Origin: Pachyseris speciosa
Lineage: Eukaryota; Cnidaria; Anthozoa; Scleractinia; Pachyseridae
Direction of reading: 5' to 3'
Length of the DNA stretch: 64,000 bases
Assembly (NCBI GenBank): GCA_016490735.1
Contig: JAEMWC010000007.1
Coordinates: 549,501-613,500 of the forward strand
The notes under the pieces were generated by a model. That model was not told the DNA's origin, made no database searches, and worked only from the letters and a program-made list of their open reading frames with translations. Position numbers and translations under genes: made by a program. The first letter of the stretch is position 1, and every line of letters begins with the position of its first letter. This document shows, in pieces, positions 59,301-64,000 of this stretch.

Positions 59301-61805
59301 ATGGAAAGCCAGAGAGCTGTACAACCGCAAGAAAGTACTTTTAAGTGGCGAAAAAATAGCCTTGCCGAAAGGCGACGTATGAGGAATGATAGGAAGAAGA
59401 GAAAACGGTTCCAGAGAAAAAAGGATAAAGAATTGGATGTAGCCAACACGAATGGTCTCGCCGATTCCTTGCGAGAGGAACGCAAACAAAAAGAGCGGCT
59501 GCTTTACCTCGGACGAAAATATTACTTGAAGTGGCTGCAAAACAAGGAGGCCGTAAGAACCCTTCAAGAAAAAGTCGCAAGGCAACCACTGACGTCTCGA
59601 TTTGGTTCACGGCCCAAGGTAAGCTATGCAAAGCTTAATGAGCTTTCATATAACAAAAAGGTCGATCATACATTTCTTATGTGCTGAGGTTCATAAATAT
59701 AGAAATTTTGTGCGTGGTTTTCCGTATTAAGCTTTATATCAGCTTGAGTAATCTGGTTTTTCTCCAATTTCAAAAGCGAAATCGTTTTTGCAATGGGTGC
59801 AAAGTTAGTCATGGTGACACTAATGCACATGTCATCGGCTTCCCCGTGGGGTCAACCCCCGGGCCTACCAGGGAGATATGTGGGGGAATATAAGGAGATG
59901 GATGGTATTCTTTGCCCGAGGGTTGAGGAAAATCTTGACATTGTTTTATGATCAAAGATTAGGGGGTGGGGGAATTAACAAGTTTGATAAGGATGTCACG
60001 GGGATTTTCAGCTGAGAGACACCTCACCCAAATGTAAAATTACAATGTAAAGCTGGTAACTATATATACAGGATGAGTGGAAAAGTAAAAGTTACAACAG
60101 TTTCTACTTCTAAACAATAGACGCTTAAAATCCTCGTGACAATGGAAGTAAGTGTGACTCTGACATTATGTACTTTAGATGACCGGAAAAGTTTAAATTT
60201 ACAACAGTTTATGTTTCAGATAAACAACGGACACATTAAAATGGAAGTTATTACGTGCCAGCTTTGAAATTTTTGAGGAGAAATTTGTTTGCGTGTCTAC
60301 AGGAAGTAATAAGTTCATTACGCTTGTTCAAGGTGGCTAAATCAGGCCTGCAAATTATAAGATACTTCTCCCAAGGACACAAATTACATCGAGTGGAAGC
60401 GGGGGTGTACGGAGAAGCTTGTTTTAAGATCTTCCAAGATATCCAAAAACCTGTTTTAGTGTCTTTCAACTGCCAAATGTGCTTACTGAGTTCACATTAC
60501 AATATTGCTGAATGTAGTTTGTGGGAATGACTGCTAAATCTGCCAAAGTCCACTGCAGATAGCATAGAAATAATAAAGAGTGTAAGGAATTTGTGCAGAC
60601 AGGGTTTTGCTAAGCTAGAGGTAAAAGTTGAGCTCATTCCCTTAACAGGAATGTCAAGAGAGCCTAACAGTATTAACTATTAAAGAGGAATTTGTCAGAA
60701 AGGGCTTGCGCTGATGAGTGACCTTGTTTAAGGAATTCATTAATGTACATGCTGTAGCTGCTGATCTATGGATTTTAATGAGTATGGGGTATTTGGCTAC
60801 TTGTATATGTTGTGGTTCAATTTTATCCTTAATTTCCTTTGTTTTGTACTCATTATCATACATTGCCATACACAAGAACAAAAGAAAAGAAAAATTGAAC
60901 CAAGGATAAAACTGAACCACAACATACACTGTATATACTATGTCTAATTTATTTATACTGTCCTTTTATTTCAGATGTTTAATTTGTTGGATACAAACTG
61001 TGAAGATGTTACCTGTAATGAAATAACCTGGAGTCATCTTCTGTCTCCAAAAGACAAAGATGGCAATGAGGAAACAGTACATCTTGGCCAGGGAATATTT
61101 GGCAAGTGTCAAAAACGGTATCATAAGGGCATTCCGGTAGCAGTGAAGGTATTCAATAATCTTTCTTCTTCTCGGGATGTCAGCCATGAAGCATCTATTT
61201 TGACAAAGTGCTCTCACCCATCAATACCTCATTTGTTTGGTGTGAATGTGACTCAAAAACCTTTCTTTATGGTCTCATATTTTTATAGTATTGGAGGATC
61301 CACTTGTACATTGCACAGTGCCCTCCACAGTCAATACATTTCCTTGTCAAAGTGCTCTGTTGGAAAGATCATGTTTCAACTTTGTAAAGCATTAGTGTAT
61401 TTGCACTCAAAACGTCTACTCCATCGAGACATTAAAGGTGACAATATTCTGCTGACAACCATAGAGAACAATGAGTATCATCCAATGCTGATTGATTTTG
61501 GGAAAGCCATTCTTCTATCTGAGGCCCCTTCAAAACAAAAGTCATTGACTGAACTGGAGCAAGCAAATTACAGGAGAAAACATCGCCATATTGCTCCAGA
61601 AATTGTTCTGGGTCTTCCACCGTCTTTTGCCTCAGACATATTTTCATTTGGAGTAGTTATGTCTGATGTTAGTGGTAAAGTTCAATCTGAAAGTTGTTTT
61701 CTTGAAGGACAAAGAAAATGTCTCGAAAGAGATCCTAAGTTAAGATGCTCAGTTACATATCTACTTTCACAGCTTGATAGAAATGCATCCCTTACACAAC
61801 AATAA
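59301..61805 (+). CDS. protein kinase with basic coiled-coil N-terminus, 4 exons, 473 aa
   Basis: I infer exons 59301-59618, 60303-60513, 60559-60620 and 60975-61805, with GT-AG borders and consistent phases (1422 nt, open). The middle two exons are less certain. Residues 1-106 are very basic and helical ([20 protein letters not shown]), ending SRFGSRPK. Residues about 107-197 form an unfamiliar helical region. The kinase domain spans about 230-460: glycine loop GQGIFG (235-240), VAVK (Lys255), [10 protein letters not shown] (Asp349), DFG (371-373), APE (404-406), SDIFSFG (Asp418) and a [11 protein letters not shown] end. All main catalytic residues are present, so it is probably active. After [11 protein letters not shown] the C-lobe seems shorter than usual. 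The family is not identified: a cytosolic or nuclear Ser/Thr- or Tyr-like kinase. No signal peptide or membrane segment is seen. Confidence 0.75.
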
Positions 61806-62557
61806 GAATCTCTTATACTAAAGCCTCACGAAGCTAGGCAAGAACTTTTTTAACAGACGAGTCAAAAATATAACATTTAAGGAACCAGTTGAGGGAGACA
61901 AATGAAAGGCACTTTTTTATTTGTTGTAGTTTTTTACAAATGGGCCATAAAGATGGCATTCATAGAACATATTGATTCCACTGCAAAGATGTGTTAATGT
62001 TATACCAGTGAAGATTGCAATAACTAAAATGTGCCAAGCATGGCTGATAATAAAATGATCAAATTCATTCACACAAATAACAGGTTATTGGTTAATTCAA
62101 AGCTATACATGTATGTTTGGTTGTCAGGTTTCACTTGCTTCATGAATATCATTAATGACTCTTATGACTCTTATGACTCTTGAAACAGTTTCATTGTAAA
62201 ATAAAATGTCAGCTGACTGTTGGGCCTTTGCTCAGCAGTTTTTGTTTGTTTGGTGTAAGATAGGGATACTTACATTACCAGGGGTTACATTAGACTTTTC
62301 ACTATTATTTTATTTTGTGAAAAGTTCATAGAGGCTGGGCCCTAGCAAAAATACAAACAACAGTGATTTTATGACCATGTCAGGGAATGGGGAGTTTGTC
62401 ACCCTGCACTGACCACCCTTCTGTTTAAAAATAAATGGTTCCGAGCAGACAACATGCCCCACCCCTCCTTCTTTCTTGAATCTTGCTCTTTCTGGCAAGT
62501 TAATTCTCAACTGGTGTGGGGAAAACACATTTCACCGTAAATTTAGTGAAGACTAAT
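61806..62557. other. 3' flank of the kinase gene
   Basis: AT-rich, no gene. Possible polyadenylation signals AATAAA lie at about 62049 and 62199-62206. The triplet repeat GACTCTTAT occurs three times at 62157-62180. Confidence 0.45.
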
Positions 62558-62602
62558 TGAAGAGCAGGCTGAAAAATCGTCCAGAGTGACTTTTTTCTGT
62601 GC

Positions 62603-62653
<51 letters not shown>

Positions 62654-62995
62654 TTCCTCCAAATCGGTTGAATTTTTGTATGTGGCCTCCTTGTGGCTCA
62701 TAGAACAGCATTCCTTCATTTTTTTTTTACTGTATTTGCTTTCATTTTTGAGAAAAGCGAGCCCAAAAACCCATATCGGCGTCGTTGGAAGTGCACAAGT
62801 AAACAAAAGAGACCTGCAACCACGCCAAAATTCTTTGTCAAAGCGAAAACGAAAGCAAATCCATCAAAAAAAATTTTTTTTTCTATGAACCACAAGGAGG
62901 CCACATACCAAAATTCAATCAATTTACAATTGGAACAAAATAAAACAACACCGAAAAAAGTCACTTTGGATGTTTTTCCAGCAGGCTCTTCAGTG
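62558..62995. mobile_element. fold-back element with (TTA)n tract
   Basis: The left arm (62558-62706) includes CCAGAGTGACTTTTTTCTGT, a (TTA)16 run (62606-62653) and GTATGTGGCCTCCTTGTGGC. The right arm (62880-62995) carries the complement of each part in reverse order (GCCACATAC..., AAAAAAGTCACTTTGGATG, CAGCAGGCTCTTC). It resembles a fold-back or palindromic MITE. Frames across it are accidental. Confidence 0.65.
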
Positions 62996-64000
62996 ATACA
63001 TGTAAAATTGACCAGAGTAATATTGGATTTGACTTTAAAAGGCAATAACCTTATCTTACAAGCCACAATTCAAATCTGGCATAATGAGAGGTGTTCTATG
63101 GTTTGTTGTAGTTTTCACTATTGGGTTTTTCAAAATGTGGTCATTTTTCGGAAACCCACTGTCAAGATGCAGTCATCTTTAGGCAGTCAGTGAAAATTGT
63201 GACAACTATAAAAGGCCAATCATGATGTGAGGATTTGTACATGCAACATTGAACAGACTAAAACTGGACTGCATCACTTTGAATTGTGACAAAATTATAC
63301 AAAACACCAATCATGAATGAACTATTTACTTGCTATCAAAACCTGCTCTGTTTTATCGTAAGACCTGTGACCTCTGTCAGTATCTAAACGCGAGAGGCAT
63401 TTTTAAGAATAATTTCAGTTTAGCTTCATAAGGCAAAGCTTCTCTTTTGACATCAATGTGAACTGAAAGTAAATAAGTATATTTTCCAGTACCATGGCAA
63501 ATAGAATTAAATTGCAAGGATGCCCGGAGGATGGGGACTCACATTTGAGCAAGATCGTATGTGCCGTGGGATATGGTATGGGTTTTGAAGTTCTCGATCC
63601 TTAAGGTATCATTTCTGCCCATGTTGGCATAGTGTTCCCGGTGTGATCCTTAGATGGGGTACCTAAATATGGCAGTGCGTAACACTGGCAGTTTTCCGGC
63701 TTTGTTTCACGCCGGTTTTTTTTTGTTTTTTTTGGGGGGGGGGGGGGGGGTATCGATTTTGGTTTGCGTTATCCTTAAATAGGGTGAGGGTTTAAGACCC
63801 TTTGCGGCACACACCTGAGCAAGGATGCCTTTAATTGCACCAAGTTAACTTCTTAAACTAGGTCTTTAATTTACACCATGTTTGCAAAAAGATTTCCGTT
63901 AAGTTTGATGGTTTTGCAAAGAAAGCAAAAGCAGCATAATTAATGCAACCGTTTTTGCATGCCAAATGCTGACACTTTTGCCTGTATGGCAAATGAGAGT
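62996..64000. other. gene-free right edge
   Basis: No supported gene. A G-run of about 18 bases occurs near 63733-63750. Nothing else is recognised up to the window end. Confidence 0.4.

Noticed and set aside
62586..63193. Overlapping frames with poly-Leu or poly-Asn
   Set aside because: They are the translation of the (TTA)n tract and of the inverted arms of a fold-back element.
1..64000. CRISPR arrays, bacterial operons, rRNA or tRNA genes
   Set aside because: Repeats with regular unique spacers, Shine-Dalgarno-linked gene strings and recognisable rRNA sequence were not seen. I cannot exclude a tRNA gene without a covariance search.

Overview
The window is AT-rich animal DNA. Genes are split by GT-AG introns, intergenic space is long and crowded with repeats, and I see no bacterial operon structure. 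The repeat types (Gmr1-like gypsy element, Penelope-like element, CR1/L2-type LINEs, many TA and TTAA MITEs) and the gene families (stand-alone P2X7 'ballast' domain, EGF-CA exon, ALK-type glycine-rich domain) suggest an anthozoan cnidarian, most likely a stony coral. That assignment is an inference.

Layout. (1) 1-9.6 kb is gene-free and made of nested repeats: an element with a 7-bp target duplication (2486-7796) holds a copy of a large dispersed repeat (copy A), which holds a TA-flanked MITE. (2) 9.6-26.3 kb is a second copy of that repeat (copy B). It is interrupted by an element with long, diverged inverted ends (about 9976-23945), which is in turn interrupted by an apparently complete 8.29-kb DNA transposon at 15383-23672. 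(3) 26.3-33.4 kb holds fold-back repeats, a decayed Penelope-like element and a frame-disrupted exon for an ALK-type glycine-rich domain. (4) 33.4-39.1 kb is a Ty3/gypsy-type LTR element on the minus strand whose integrase lies before the reverse transcriptase (Gmr1-like order), with several disabling changes. (5) 39.1-48.6 kb has one EGF-CA exon, an LTR/gag remnant, a LINE tail and unusual minisatellites. (6) 48.6-64 kb holds three multi-exon models: a 396-aa minus-strand protein of unknown function, a tnp2-like transposase N-terminal portion that starts divergently 241 bp away, and a 473-aa protein kinase.

The main discovery is the 8.29-kb transposon. It has perfect 16-bp terminal inverted repeats and TTAA target duplications. 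It carries two convergent genes, each starting about 230-250 bp inside its own end. One is a 10-exon, 780-aa Kolobok-like DDE transposase whose frame is intact through all nine introns. The other is a 4-exon, 293-aa protein that joins a CXC-type cysteine cluster to the cytoplasmic 'ballast' domain otherwise known from vertebrate P2X7 receptors. This places a P2X7-ballast protein as cargo, or as an accessory factor, of a DNA transposon. A later LINE insertion with its own 8-bp duplication lies in a transposase intron.

I derived the exon structures by matching splice sites and codon phase by eye, without transcripts or database searches.
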